DNA of 41,001 nucleotides, from assembly GCF_000812565.1 (NCBI RefSeq), contig NZ_JTAM01000080.1, forward strand, positions 1 to 41,001, given 5' to 3'. The DNA comes from Flammeovirga sp. OC4 (lineage in GTDB: Bacteria > Bacteroidota > Bacteroidia > Cytophagales > Flammeovirgaceae). Of the stretch, positions 9,676 through 18,378 are shown piece by piece. The stretch's first letter is position 1, and the number at the start of each line of letters is the position of its first letter. The notes beneath the pieces were generated by a model. The model ran no database searches. It was given only the letters and a program-made list of their open reading frames with translations, and had not been told where the DNA came from. Made by a program: the position numbers and the translations under genes.

Positions 9676-11094
9676 TTATTTATTTTTACGTTTCTTTTTG
9701 TTCTTCTTTTTCTTGTTCTTCCCTTTTGATGAAGTAAAACTAGAGTTTAAACTTGTCAGTGGAACATCAACATTGAAGTATACTTTCTTTTCTTCTCCGT
9801 CACTATATTGGCCTGTAAGGATATCATAGCTATGGCCATTATTTTTTACTAAAGCTTGAGAAGAAGAACTCATTCCTAAATAGTTAAGGATTGCATATTC
9901 ATCTGAAACGGTAATTACAATATAAGCCGACTCTGGTTCTGTACCATTTCCTGTCGCTAACATACCTTCTAAAATACCAAAATAAATAGCATAGTACTTT
10001 CTAAACTCCTCAATATTGCCTAGCGAATAATGAGCACTACAAACTCTATATAAATCAGATAATCGCAAAGGTGTATTATCAAATACTTCCTCTCCATATT
10101 TCACCAATTCTTCATAATTTTCTTCTTCCCAACACTTATCGATATTAGGATTAGCTTGACTAAAATAAGCGGAAAAACCAGGCTTATTTTTTTGAGATAG
10201 ATAAAAACGGAAATAATCCTCCAGCGATAGTATCGTTCCCTCTTTCATCAATTTCATATTTTTGGCATGATCGTCCTCATTGATGTCTGCTAAAATATCT
10301 TGGAGCTTTTCGTTATTATAGTCAACAAACTTACTTCGGTAATCAATCTTACAAATTGCTTTTGGATCTGTTTTTTGTAACATGACTGACTCAATATATA
10401 ATCGGTTTAGTTCAAAATTAGTGGAATCCAACTTCATGGCCTCCTCACAAATTTCTACTACCTTCTCATAATTGTTGTTTTCACTTTCAAGAGCCCCCTC
10501 TAATAAATAAAAATCAACGTCTCCTTCAGACAAGGCCTTACCCTTTTCAATAAAAGTATTGTATTTCTCAACATCTTCTAAAATAAAGTACTCCTGGGCT
10601 AAAGTATAAATAGCATAAAGATTCACCGAATCGACCGCATAGGCTTTCTCATAAAAATACATGACACTGTCTTCCTTTCCTTGGCTCCTTAAAGTATTTC
10701 CTAATCTCATATACCCATAGGCATCACCACTATCTAACTCAATGTACCTCCTAAAGTACAGCTCAGCGCTATCCATTTTACTGAGAGATTCGTAGCTATT
10801 CGCCAAATTGTATATTGCATTACTGTAAAGAGAATCCATTGCAATAGCAGTTTGGTAGTTCAGTACCGAAAGATCATAAAGATTGGTATGATGATAACAA
10901 CTTCCTTTTAAATAATAGACTTCTGCACTTACGGAATCTATTGTAATTAGACTATCAAGTAAGGCAATAGCCTCATTATACTTTTTGGTCTCACGTAGTT
11001 CATAAGCTACATCAAGATGCTGCTTCAATGTTTGAGAAAAAACAGATGTTGCCAGTAAACAATTAAGGAGTAATAGACTGAAGTATGCTTTCAT
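9676..11094 (-). CDS. Exported tetratricopeptide-repeat protein
   Basis: 472 aa with a signal peptide (1-20, ending SVFSQ). Several TPR units cover about 22-250, with typical positions such as YNEAIALLDSLI, NAIYNLANSYESLSKMDSAELYFRRYIELD and AYGYMRLGNTLRSQGKEDS. The C-terminal half (about 250-450) has no recognised domain. The protein ends in a strongly basic tail, KGKNKKKKNKKKRKNK, which could bind nucleic acid, polyphosphate or an acidic envelope polymer. It is a single gene convergent with the Ig-repeat gene and separated from it by the tandem repeats. The function is unknown; a protein-interaction role is the general expectation for TPRs. Confidence 0.75.
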   Translation of the reverse strand: MKAYFSLLLLNCLLATSVFSQTLKQHLDVAYELRETKKYNEAIALLDSLITIDSVSAEVYYLKGSCYHHTNLYDLSVLNYQTAIAMDSLYSNAIYNLANSYESLSKMDSAELYFRRYIELDSGDAYGYMRLGNTLRSQGKEDSVMYFYEKAYAVDSVNLYAIYTLAQEYFILEDVEKYNTFIEKGKALSEGDVDFYLLEGALESENNNYEKVVEICEEAMKLDSTNFELNRLYIESVMLQKTDPKAICKIDYRSKFVDYNNEKLQDILADINEDDHAKNMKLMKEGTILSLEDYFRFYLSQKNKPGFSAYFSQANPNIDKCWEEENYEELVKYGEEVFDNTPLRLSDLYRVCSAHYSLGNIEEFRKYYAIYFGILEGMLATGNGTEPESAYIVITVSDEYAILNYLGMSSSSQALVKNNGHSYDILTGQYSDGEEKKVYFNVDVPLTSLNSSFTSSKGKNKKKKNKKKRKNK

Positions 11095-11500
11095 AATTTA
11101 TTGTATAGTTTCTTTATTCGAAAATAAAAAGGTTTGCTTTATATATTAATAATTAACTTCCACACTGCTTATGCAGAATTTTTTTGATACCGTAATGAAG
11201 TTAAAGTAACAATCAGTGAATAACTAATTAATTATTAATTCATCTTCTATTATTAGAGTTATTTAAGTTATGAAAGTATAAAATGAAAAGAAATCGAAAT
11301 TATATTCAACAAATTAAAAATTGCATTCTACTACTAAGTCGCTTATTTACACTGCAATCCAACTTCTTCAATGAAGAATGATTCATAAATCTGCGTTTTA
11401 GCAGAATAAAAATTAGATTTTAACAAGAAGTCACAAAAAAATAAATGGAGGCTTGTTTCGTTAAATTTTATTTACTTAATTGCGATAAGCAACAGAGAAA

Positions 11501-11590
11501 ATGAAATTATTTTTAATAAACATATCGCCCGAATGTTTGCCTTGTAAGGATCTAGGATTACAAGGACTCCAGCCTATTTTTAATTGCTGA
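11501..11590 (+). CDS. Candidate leader peptide upstream of cyanophycinase
   Basis: A 29-codon ORF, beginning MKLFLINISPECLPC and ending IFNC, has an A-rich leader (AACAGAGAAA) right before its ATG, as is typical for Bacteroidota starts. Hairpin 11540-11565 lies inside it, and its TGA stop is the first three bases of the 10-bp hairpin arm at 11588. The peptide is rich in Leu and has three Cys. This geometry suggests a translated leader controlling the operon, but an ORF this short can occur by chance. Confidence 0.25.
   Translation: MKLFLINISPECLPCKDLGLQGLQPIFNC
11540..11565 (+). promoter_or_regulatory. Leader hairpin 1 upstream of cyanophycinase operon
   Basis: CCTTGTAA (11540-11547) pairs perfectly with TTACAAGG (11558-11565) around a 10-nt loop. 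It is about 105 bp upstream of the cyanophycinase ATG. Confidence 0.4.
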
Positions 11591-11626
11591 TAAAATCAAT
11601 TTACCCAATTTTTTTAGATTTTATCA
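11588..11626 (+). promoter_or_regulatory. Leader hairpin 2 upstream of cyanophycinase operon
   Basis: TGATAAAATC (11588-11597) pairs perfectly with GATTTTATCA (11617-11626) around a 19-nt T-rich loop, 43 bp before the ATG at 11670. It has no long terminal T run, so it may be an RNA switch element or a two-half-site operator. Confidence 0.4.
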
Positions 11627-11669
11627 TCTTATAATCTCTCGTTTAAATCCTATTCAAATAACTTGATTC

Positions 11670-13583
11670 ATGAGACAGTATTATATTTTAATGCTTGTCC
11701 TTGTGTCTTCTTTATTTTATTCATCATCATTCGCACAAGACATACCACTTTTATTAGTAGGTGGTGGCAGTGAGATAGAAGGAGGATGGTCTGATGAACC
11801 GTATCAATGGTTTGTGGATCAGTCGGAAAATAAAAAAATAGCAATTATCTCTTATGCCGAAGTCGAAGATGACTGGCTAAAAAATTACTTTCTTTCTTTA
11901 GGAGCTAAAGAAGTCAAGGACTTTAAAATTGATCGAACAAACGCTAACAATAATGAAATAATAGACGAATTAGGCGATTATACCGCATTTTTCTTCAAAG
12001 GTGGCGATCAAAACAAATATTATTCTTACTACAAAAACACCCTCTTCCATCAGTTGATCACTGATAAAGTAGACAATGGTGTTGTACTTGGAGGGACCTC
12101 TGCTGGAATGGCTATTTTAGCCTCTATTGTATATACTGCTGAGAAAGGCAGTCTCTATCCTGAGGATGGATTAAACAGTATGGATGCTAAGTATTTTACT
12201 TTCAGAAATGACTTTTTAAACCTCCTACCCCATACCTTAGTGGATACACACTTTGCCGAACGTGGTCGTTTGACAAGACTGATCAGTATGCTTGCTTATT
12301 GGAATATTCATAATTCTGATGAATCCCCAATTGGTATTGGTGTGGATGACAGAACTGCTTTATGTATTAATACACAAAAAGTTGGGACTGTTTACGGAAC
12401 TGGAGCTGCTTCATTTATCAAGTTGAATTCATCTCATAACATTGATCCTTCATTACCACTTCAGTTGAGTGAAACTGAAATCATTAGTTGTGTACATGGA
12501 CAGCAGTTTGACCTAACTCAACAGCAAAAAATGGATGTTGACAATCTTGATAAATTGAACAATTCCAAGATACATAAAAATACAGTATCATTAATTAGTG
12601 ACAAGAAGTTTGAAGATTATATCCAAAATCTCAATCAAAAAACAATGATTGTATATGATCAAAGTACATCAATTGAAAATGTTTGGGGTGATCATGTCTC
12701 TCTTCTTAATTTGAGAGCAATCCCTACATCTGAGTTGGATGATTTCAAAACTACTTTACAAGAAACAGAAAATATCTTTTTACTCCCTTTTAGTAGCACT
12801 CACATAAATTCCTTTTTAGATAAAACCTCCATTTTAAATTGGGTCTACAATCAAATGAAAAGTAGTACAACTCATTTGTATGTATTTGATGAGGCTATTC
12901 CTTATGTAGGTGAATTTTATGCATCAAATATCAATTCTAGTACTACTGCAGCTTACAATGGAAGTTTAAGGTATAACACTGGGTTAGGGCTTGTTGAGAA
13001 AACATTAATCACCACTGCAATTTTTGATGACAGTGAGTACAATGAAAACCTTACAGCTGTACTTCAGCAAGGGCTCATCACTCAAGATGTACAATGGTCA
13101 CTTGGTTTGACGGAAAATTCTTCCATCACATTTACGGTAATTGATGATCAATGGGAAGTTGATTACAGCGGTGAGCATTCTTCTATACTTCTTGAAAATC
13201 AAACTGAAAATTATAGTTTGGCCAATAGTAAACGAGCTATTGTAGGTTACAATAAAATCAAATCTCATATCATTTATAACAACAAAATTCGATTAAAGTC
13301 TTCTACTTTTGAGGATTACGAACCAACCTTCAATTCAATTATTATCAATGATTTAAATGAGGTAAATGACATTAACTTTCAATGGAAAAATGAGCAATTG
13401 ATTTTTCAAAAACTGGGTGATAGAAAAATCCAACTCATCGACTTTCAAGGAAGAATAAAAGAAGAAGTCTATAGTACGAGTCAAATCATTGAATTCCCTA
13501 TCCCTACCAAATATCCAATGATCATTAGAGCCATCGATCGCAATTCAGGGGCTCAGAAGACATTGAAAATCAAACGAAACTAA
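11670..13583 (+). CDS. Exported cyanophycinase-family peptidase (S51), long form
   Basis: 637 aa with a signal peptide (1-22, ending SFAQ). The cyanophycinase-like domain (about 25-260) has GGDQNKY (111-117), the nucleophile elbow GGTSAG with Ser144, and His194 in DTHFAERGR. At the position of the family's third triad residue it has Asp227 (GIGVDDRTA), where the other two paralogues have Glu. The family cleaves cyanophycin to beta-Asp-Arg dipeptides. Residues about 270-560 have no recognised domain. The last 70 residues (LIDFQGRI ... MIIRAIDRNSG ... LKIKRN) resemble a divergent T9SS type A tail, suggesting surface secretion. It is the first gene of the operon, 21 bp before susC. Confidence 0.8.
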   Translation: MRQYYILMLVLVSSLFYSSSFAQDIPLLLVGGGSEIEGGWSDEPYQWFVDQSENKKIAIISYAEVEDDWLKNYFLSLGAKEVKDFKIDRTNANNNEIIDELGDYTAFFFKGGDQNKYYSYYKNTLFHQLITDKVDNGVVLGGTSAGMAILASIVYTAEKGSLYPEDGLNSMDAKYFTFRNDFLNLLPHTLVDTHFAERGRLTRLISMLAYWNIHNSDESPIGIGVDDRTALCINTQKVGTVYGTGAASFIKLNSSHNIDPSLPLQLSETEIISCVHGQQFDLTQQQKMDVDNLDKLNNSKIHKNTVSLISDKKFEDYIQNLNQKTMIVYDQSTSIENVWGDHVSLLNLRAIPTSELDDFKTTLQETENIFLLPFSSTHINSFLDKTSILNWVYNQMKSSTTHLYVFDEAIPYVGEFYASNINSSTTAAYNGSLRYNTGLGLVEKTLITTAIFDDSEYNENLTAVLQQGLITQDVQWSLGLTENSSITFTVIDDQWEVDYSGEHSSILLENQTENYSLANSKRAIVGYNKIKSHIIYNNKIRLKSSTFEDYEPTFNSIIINDLNEVNDINFQWKNEQLIFQKLGDRKIQLIDFQGRIKEEVYSTSQIIEFPIPTKYPMIIRAIDRNSGAQKTLKIKRN

Positions 13584-13604
13584 AGGCACCCAAGTACAAT
13601 AATT

Positions 13605-16571
13605 ATGAAACATATTCGACTAATTTTTACTGCTATTCTCTTGTTTAGCATAAGCTTAGCCTATTCTCAAGATTTTAAAATCGAAGGAGAAGTGATTGGC
13701 GAGACAGATGGATTACCGATTCCCGGAGTAACGGTGTTTATAAAAGGAACAACACACGGAACAGTAACGAATCTTCATGGTAAATACTCTATTTTACTCA
13801 CTGAAGCAGACAAAGGTAAACTTTTAGTTTTCAATCATATTGGTATGATCAACCAAGAACATACCATTGGTGATCGTACGACCCTGAATGTCAGTATGGC
13901 ATCAGAACTAGAAGAGTTAGAAGAAGTAACCGTCATTGGGTATTCTTCGACAAGCAAAAAATTATTGACATCCTCATTACAGTCTGTAGACAGTGAAACA
14001 TTACAAGATCTTCCAGTCGCAACACTAGATGCCGCTTTGGCTGGTCAAGCTTCGGGTGTTCAGATCAATTCCAATTCTGGAACACCAGGTAGTGCTCTTT
14101 CTGTTCGAGTAAGAGGAGTAGGTTCTGTCAATGCCGCCAACCAACCACTTTATGTAATTGATGGTATTCCTGTCATTACAGAAAACAGCTCTCAAGTTAG
14201 TTTCAGTGGACAAACGATTAGTGCATTATCTGACTTATCTCCTTCTGATATTGAATCCATCAGAATATTAAAAGACGGTACTGAAGCATCAATTTATGGG
14301 GCTAGAGGAGCTAACGGTGTGGTGGAGATCATCACAAAAAGAGGTGCATCTGGAAAAACAAAAATTACATTTAATGCCTTTGGAGGGGTACAACAAGTTT
14401 ATAAGCGTTTAGATTTATTGAACAAGCAGCAATGGTTTGAATATAAAAATGATCAGTTAGGTATTGAAAAATACACACAAGAATACATTGATAATTTTGA
14501 GCATGATACGGATTGGCAAAATGAAATTTTCCAAAATGCCCCCATCGCTTCTTATGATCTTTCTCTTCAAGGTGGCGGTGAAAAAACGAGCTTTTATCTT
14601 TCGGGAAGTTATTTTGATCAAAAAGGGGTCGTAAAAGGTAGTGGTTATGATAGAAGTAACTTAAGAGCAAACATTGACCACCACTTTTCAGACAAAATTA
14701 AAATGGGAACTAGTTTGCAATTCGGCATGTCTGAAAACAACAGAATTGAAGGTGATCAATCTTTAAATGCTCCTCTTCCAAACGCACTTTCACTCCCTGC
14801 CATTTACCCTGTATATAATGAAGATGGTAGCTATAATGAAGATGGCCCTTATGCTAACCCAGTGGCCATTGCCAATGAGTCTATCAATAAGGCTTACACG
14901 TACAGAGGTCTTGGAAATGCTTATTTGGATATAGCGATTATCAATGACCTTACCTTCCGTACACAAGTAGGTTTTGATTATTATAATTTGAGAGAACATA
15001 GTTATGATCCAGTGAATACACGCCAAGGAGCATCTTACAATGGTTTGGGTTTCAGTGCGAATAACACTTCGATCAACTCAACGATTAATGCCACTTTACA
15101 GTACGTCAAAACAATTAATGACCATCGTTTTGATGTGATGGCTGGTTTTAGTAGTGAAAGCTATGAGAATAGAAGCAATTACATCAGAGCTCAAAATTTC
15201 TCAAGACCAGAGTTTGAATACATCACATCGGCATCAGAAATTATTGAAGCGGACAGCTATGGATTGGATAGAGGATTGAATTCCTTCTTCACAAAAATCA
15301 ACTATAGTTATGCAAACAAATATATATTCGCATTTAGTGCTCGTAGGGATGGTTCATCAAAATTCGGAACAAACAACAGATACGGTACTTTCCCTTCTGC
15401 TTCTGTAGCTTGGAGAATTGTAGAGGAAAACTTTATGAAAGACATAAGTGCTATTTCAGACTTCAAAATCAGAGGTAGTTACGGCTTAACGGGTAATGAT
15501 GCTATTGGCGATTTCAGATACCAAGCACTTTACAGTTCTGGTGCTGATTACAACGGTCAGCCAGGTATTGCTCCCACACAATTACCAAATGAAGATCTGA
15601 AATGGGAAACTGTAAAACAAGCCAACTTCGGTATTGATTTAGGATTATGGGGAAATCGCTTTACGATGACAACAGATATCTATCAGAAAATGACCACTGA
15701 TATGTTATTATCAAGACCTTTACCTCCTACATCTGGTTTCTCTTCCGTAATTTCCAACATTGGAGAAATGAAAAACCAAGGTATTGAAGTCTTGTTAAGT
15801 TATGAGATTTTTAGAAAGAAAGACTTTAATTGGAAAACATCACTTAATGTCTCTACTTACAGAAACGAGGTCTTAAAACTTTATAACGGACAGCCTATTG
15901 ATAATATTGGTAGAGGAAATAATAGAATTGAAGAAGGTGAGCCAATCAGTATTTTTTACGGTTACAAAGTTTTAGGGGTAGACTCCTCTACTGGTGATTT
16001 GGTTTTCAAAGATGTAAATGGTGACGGAGAAATCACATCAGATGATAGAACAAAAATCGGAAATCCTCACCCTGATTTCTATGGCGGATTTACCAATACA
16101 TTGAATTACAAAAACTTTGATTTAAGTATCTTCTTCCAGTATTCTGTAGGGAATGATATATACAATGGTACGAGAGTTTACTTGGAATCAATGAAAGGTG
16201 AAGACAACCAAACTACTGCAATTTTGGACAGATGGAGACAGCCAGGTGATATCACAGATATTCCAAGAGCTACAGCCAATGACCCCAACAATAATAATAG
16301 AGCTTCAAGTCGATTTGTTGAAGACGGATCTTACATTCGTTTGAAAAATGTAACACTAGGATACACACTTCCAAGAGTACTCACAAAAAAGGCTTTTATT
16401 GAGCGAATGAGAGTCTATGTTTCAGGTCAAAACCTATTTACACTCACCAATTACTCCGGTATGGATCCTGAGGTAAATTATGCAGGTGATGATGGTGTAA
16501 GAATGGGTACAGATTTCTTCACCTACCCTAACGCTAGAGTTTTCACAGCAGGTTTAAATGTCTCATTCTAA
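13605..16571 (+). CDS. SusC/RagA-family TonB-dependent outer-membrane transporter
   Basis: 988 aa with a signal peptide (1-22, ending AYSQ). A carboxypeptidase-regulatory-like domain (about 26-105; GLPIPGVTVFIKGT) is followed by the plug (about 115-250) with PLYVIDGIPV and DIESIRILKDGTEASIYGAR, and then a 22-strand-type barrel to the C-terminal AGLNVSF. The family forms the channel that SusD closes and takes up oligomers using TonB energy. Lying between a cyanophycinase and SusD, it probably imports cyanophycin fragments rather than glycans. It has no N-terminal STN domain, so it is not an anti-sigma signalling transducer. Confidence 0.92.
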   Translation: MKHIRLIFTAILLFSISLAYSQDFKIEGEVIGETDGLPIPGVTVFIKGTTHGTVTNLHGKYSILLTEADKGKLLVFNHIGMINQEHTIGDRTTLNVSMASELEELEEVTVIGYSSTSKKLLTSSLQSVDSETLQDLPVATLDAALAGQASGVQINSNSGTPGSALSVRVRGVGSVNAANQPLYVIDGIPVITENSSQVSFSGQTISALSDLSPSDIESIRILKDGTEASIYGARGANGVVEIITKRGASGKTKITFNAFGGVQQVYKRLDLLNKQQWFEYKNDQLGIEKYTQEYIDNFEHDTDWQNEIFQNAPIASYDLSLQGGGEKTSFYLSGSYFDQKGVVKGSGYDRSNLRANIDHHFSDKIKMGTSLQFGMSENNRIEGDQSLNAPLPNALSLPAIYPVYNEDGSYNEDGPYANPVAIANESINKAYTYRGLGNAYLDIAIINDLTFRTQVGFDYYNLREHSYDPVNTRQGASYNGLGFSANNTSINSTINATLQYVKTINDHRFDVMAGFSSESYENRSNYIRAQNFSRPEFEYITSASEIIEADSYGLDRGLNSFFTKINYSYANKYIFAFSARRDGSSKFGTNNRYGTFPSASVAWRIVEENFMKDISAISDFKIRGSYGLTGNDAIGDFRYQALYSSGADYNGQPGIAPTQLPNEDLKWETVKQANFGIDLGLWGNRFTMTTDIYQKMTTDMLLSRPLPPTSGFSSVISNIGEMKNQGIEVLLSYEIFRKKDFNWKTSLNVSTYRNEVLKLYNGQPIDNIGRGNNRIEEGEPISIFYGYKVLGVDSSTGDLVFKDVNGDGEITSDDRTKIGNPHPDFYGGFTNTLNYKNFDLSIFFQYSVGNDIYNGTRVYLESMKGEDNQTTAILDRWRQPGDITDIPRATANDPNNNNRASSRFVEDGSYIRLKNVTLGYTLPRVLTKKAFIERMRVYVSGQNLFTLTNYSGMDPEVNYAGDDGVRMGTDFFTYPNARVFTAGLNVSF

Positions 16572-16582
16572 AGCAATCAATC

Positions 16583-17962
16583 ATGAAAAAATTAAAACAT
16601 ATATCAGGTATTTTACTTATATCACTTCTAATTGGGTGTGAAAGTAATTTGGATGTGAAGCCCGTTGCTTCAATAGACGCAAAAGATGCCATTACTGATG
16701 CCAACGGTTTGAATTCTGCTTTGATGGGTATGTACAACGACTTCCAATCGGACAGCTACTACGGAAGGGACCTTTATATTTTAGGGGCACTTTCTTCGAA
16801 TGACGGCCAAAGAACAGGTACATCATTAGATTATCAGCAATTTGAAAATCATTCCATCCTAAGTGACAATGCTACTGTAGAGAGCTTTTGGTCAAGTGTC
16901 TATACTGCTATCAATACCACCAACAATATTATCGAAAGAGGTGAAACAATTGTGATGGATGAGGCAGAAAGAAACAATACTATCGGTGAAGCCTACTTCA
17001 TGCGTGCTTTGGCACATTTTGATTTACTGAAAAATTTCGGTGGAGTTCCTTACAAAGCAACTTCAACACAAGGTGTAGGAAGTGATATTAATTTACCAAG
17101 GTTATCAAGAGAGGAAGTGTATGATTTAATCCTTCAAGATCTAACTGCAGCAAAAGAGCGAATTACACTGGATAAAGGAAACTTCTTTGTCAGTTCAACT
17201 GCAGTTGATGCTTTGATGGCGAGGGTAGAACTTTATTATGGGAGCTATCTTCAGAATACTAATCAAGACGGTCAACCTCATTATCAAAAAGCACTTGACC
17301 TTGCAACTTCAGTAACTGAAAATAGTAAGCATGAACTTGTGTTGGATTATGGATCAATCTTTACTTCTAAAGAAAATACCGAAGTCATCTTCCAATTAAA
17401 TTACTCGGCTCAAGACCGAAACAGAATGTCTTACTACCTCTCTCCTACTTCATTGGGAGGTCGTGGTGAAGTGAGTTTTACCAACGGTCTTTCCAACTCT
17501 TATAAAAAAGATGATGCACGTTCCACCTTCATTTTCCAAGAGTTCCCTACACTTGATGGTAATGGTACAGGTAAAAGAGTCGCGAAATATCAAGATACAG
17601 CCAACGGTGCGGATCCAATCGTTATCCTACGATTAGCAGAAATGTATTTAATCCAAGCCGAGTCGCATTATAGAATGAGTGGAATGAGTGCCGAAGTGAA
17701 GATTCTTGAGGCTTTGAATGCTGTAAGAGAAAGAGCAATTACTCCTCTAACGAGTCTAGGTAGCGATCCTATCAGAACGATTCTTGATGAAAGAAGATGG
17801 GAACTTTGTTTTGAAGGACATAGATGGAATGACCTTGTGAGAACGGATAGAGCTACCTCAACATTAGGGATTTCTGTAAATTCACAATTGTATCCAATTC
17901 CTCTCAAAGAAATCCAAACCAATACAAGTATCAATCAGGACGATCAAAATCCTGGATACTAA
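16583..17962 (+). CDS. SusD/RagB-family surface binding lipoprotein
   Basis: 459 aa with a lipoprotein signal (LLIGC, Cys19). The family pattern is clear: SALMGMYNDFQS near 45, IGEAYFMRALAHFDLLKNFGG (about 130-150), and the C-terminal ILRLAEMYLIQAE (about 350) and DERRWELCFEGHRWNDLVR (about 408). It starts 11 bp after the SusC stop, the classic SusCD arrangement. SusD proteins form the lid of SusC and bind the substrate. Here the neighbouring genes point to cyanophycin or aspartyl-arginine oligomers as ligand, which is an inference. A long hairpin follows the stop. Confidence 0.9.
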   Translation: MKKLKHISGILLISLLIGCESNLDVKPVASIDAKDAITDANGLNSALMGMYNDFQSDSYYGRDLYILGALSSNDGQRTGTSLDYQQFENHSILSDNATVESFWSSVYTAINTTNNIIERGETIVMDEAERNNTIGEAYFMRALAHFDLLKNFGGVPYKATSTQGVGSDINLPRLSREEVYDLILQDLTAAKERITLDKGNFFVSSTAVDALMARVELYYGSYLQNTNQDGQPHYQKALDLATSVTENSKHELVLDYGSIFTSKENTEVIFQLNYSAQDRNRMSYYLSPTSLGGRGEVSFTNGLSNSYKKDDARSTFIFQEFPTLDGNGTGKRVAKYQDTANGADPIVILRLAEMYLIQAESHYRMSGMSAEVKILEALNAVRERAITPLTSLGSDPIRTILDERRWELCFEGHRWNDLVRTDRATSTLGISVNSQLYPIPLKEIQTNTSINQDDQNPGY

Positions 17963-18378
17963 ACTTTGGTAATCATCATTGGAGTGATGCCGAAAAAAAG
18001 TAGTTCAAAAGTCTACTTTCTTCATCACTCCAGTGACTAAAAAGAGAAAACAAAGCAACGACAATTTTAACCTGTAAGTATTTTTTACAGGGTGGATAGT
18101 TATTGCCTCAACAAATCATTGACGGTCATTTTCCATGACTCTCGCAGTTGCACATTTGAAATTGGGAAACGTTGAATTAGAATTTTTCAGCCTAATCAAA
18201 GCGGAATAGAAGAGCATAGCTATGTGATGATATTCTAATGAAGAGTAGATAGAAAAAGAACATCCAACACTTCCAGTTTTAAGTTATTCAACTGCTAAAT
18301 GATAAAATATTTCAAAGCGGACAGACCTAAGGTCTACCCCACAACAGAGTATCTTTTTAATTATATTATTTACGAACT
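17963..18378 (+). other. 416-bp intra-locus spacer with hairpin
   Basis: No gene is seen between susD and the YWTD lipoprotein. Besides the hairpin at 17977-18035 it holds a small palindrome, AGACCTAAGGTCT (18323-18335), 44 bp before the next ATG. It probably carries an internal promoter or RNA processing site. Confidence 0.5.
17977..18035 (+). terminator. Extended hairpin after susD (attenuator or processing stem)
   Basis: CATTGGAGTGATG (17977-17989) pairs with CATCACTCCAGTG (18023-18035) with one G-U. An inner stem, AAAGTAG (17997-18003) with CTACTTT (18013-18019), completes it. No T run follows, so full termination is doubtful. Such stems after susCD can protect the upstream mRNA or reduce read-through. 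Confidence 0.55.

Larger units (their letters stand above)
11095..11669. other. Divergent regulatory region upstream of the cyanophycin locus
   Basis: This 575-bp AT-rich spacer separates the TPR gene (minus) from the first cyanophycinase gene (plus). It holds a candidate 29-codon leader ORF (11501-11590) and two hairpins (11540-11565 and 11588-11626). No perfect TAnnTTTG promoter was found. A second tiny ORF (11283-11381, 32 codons) has no support beyond being open. Confidence 0.5.

Noticed and set aside
258-11094. GH2 and Ig-repeat genes as part of a polysaccharide utilisation locus
   Set aside because: No SusCD or regulator lies next to them; the SusCD pair at 13,605-17,962 belongs with cyanophycinases on the other side of the TPR gene and repeats.
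11283-11381. 32-codon ORF upstream of the cyanophycinase
   Set aside because: It is merely open; no start context, structure or family resemblance supports it, unlike the ORF at 11501-11590.
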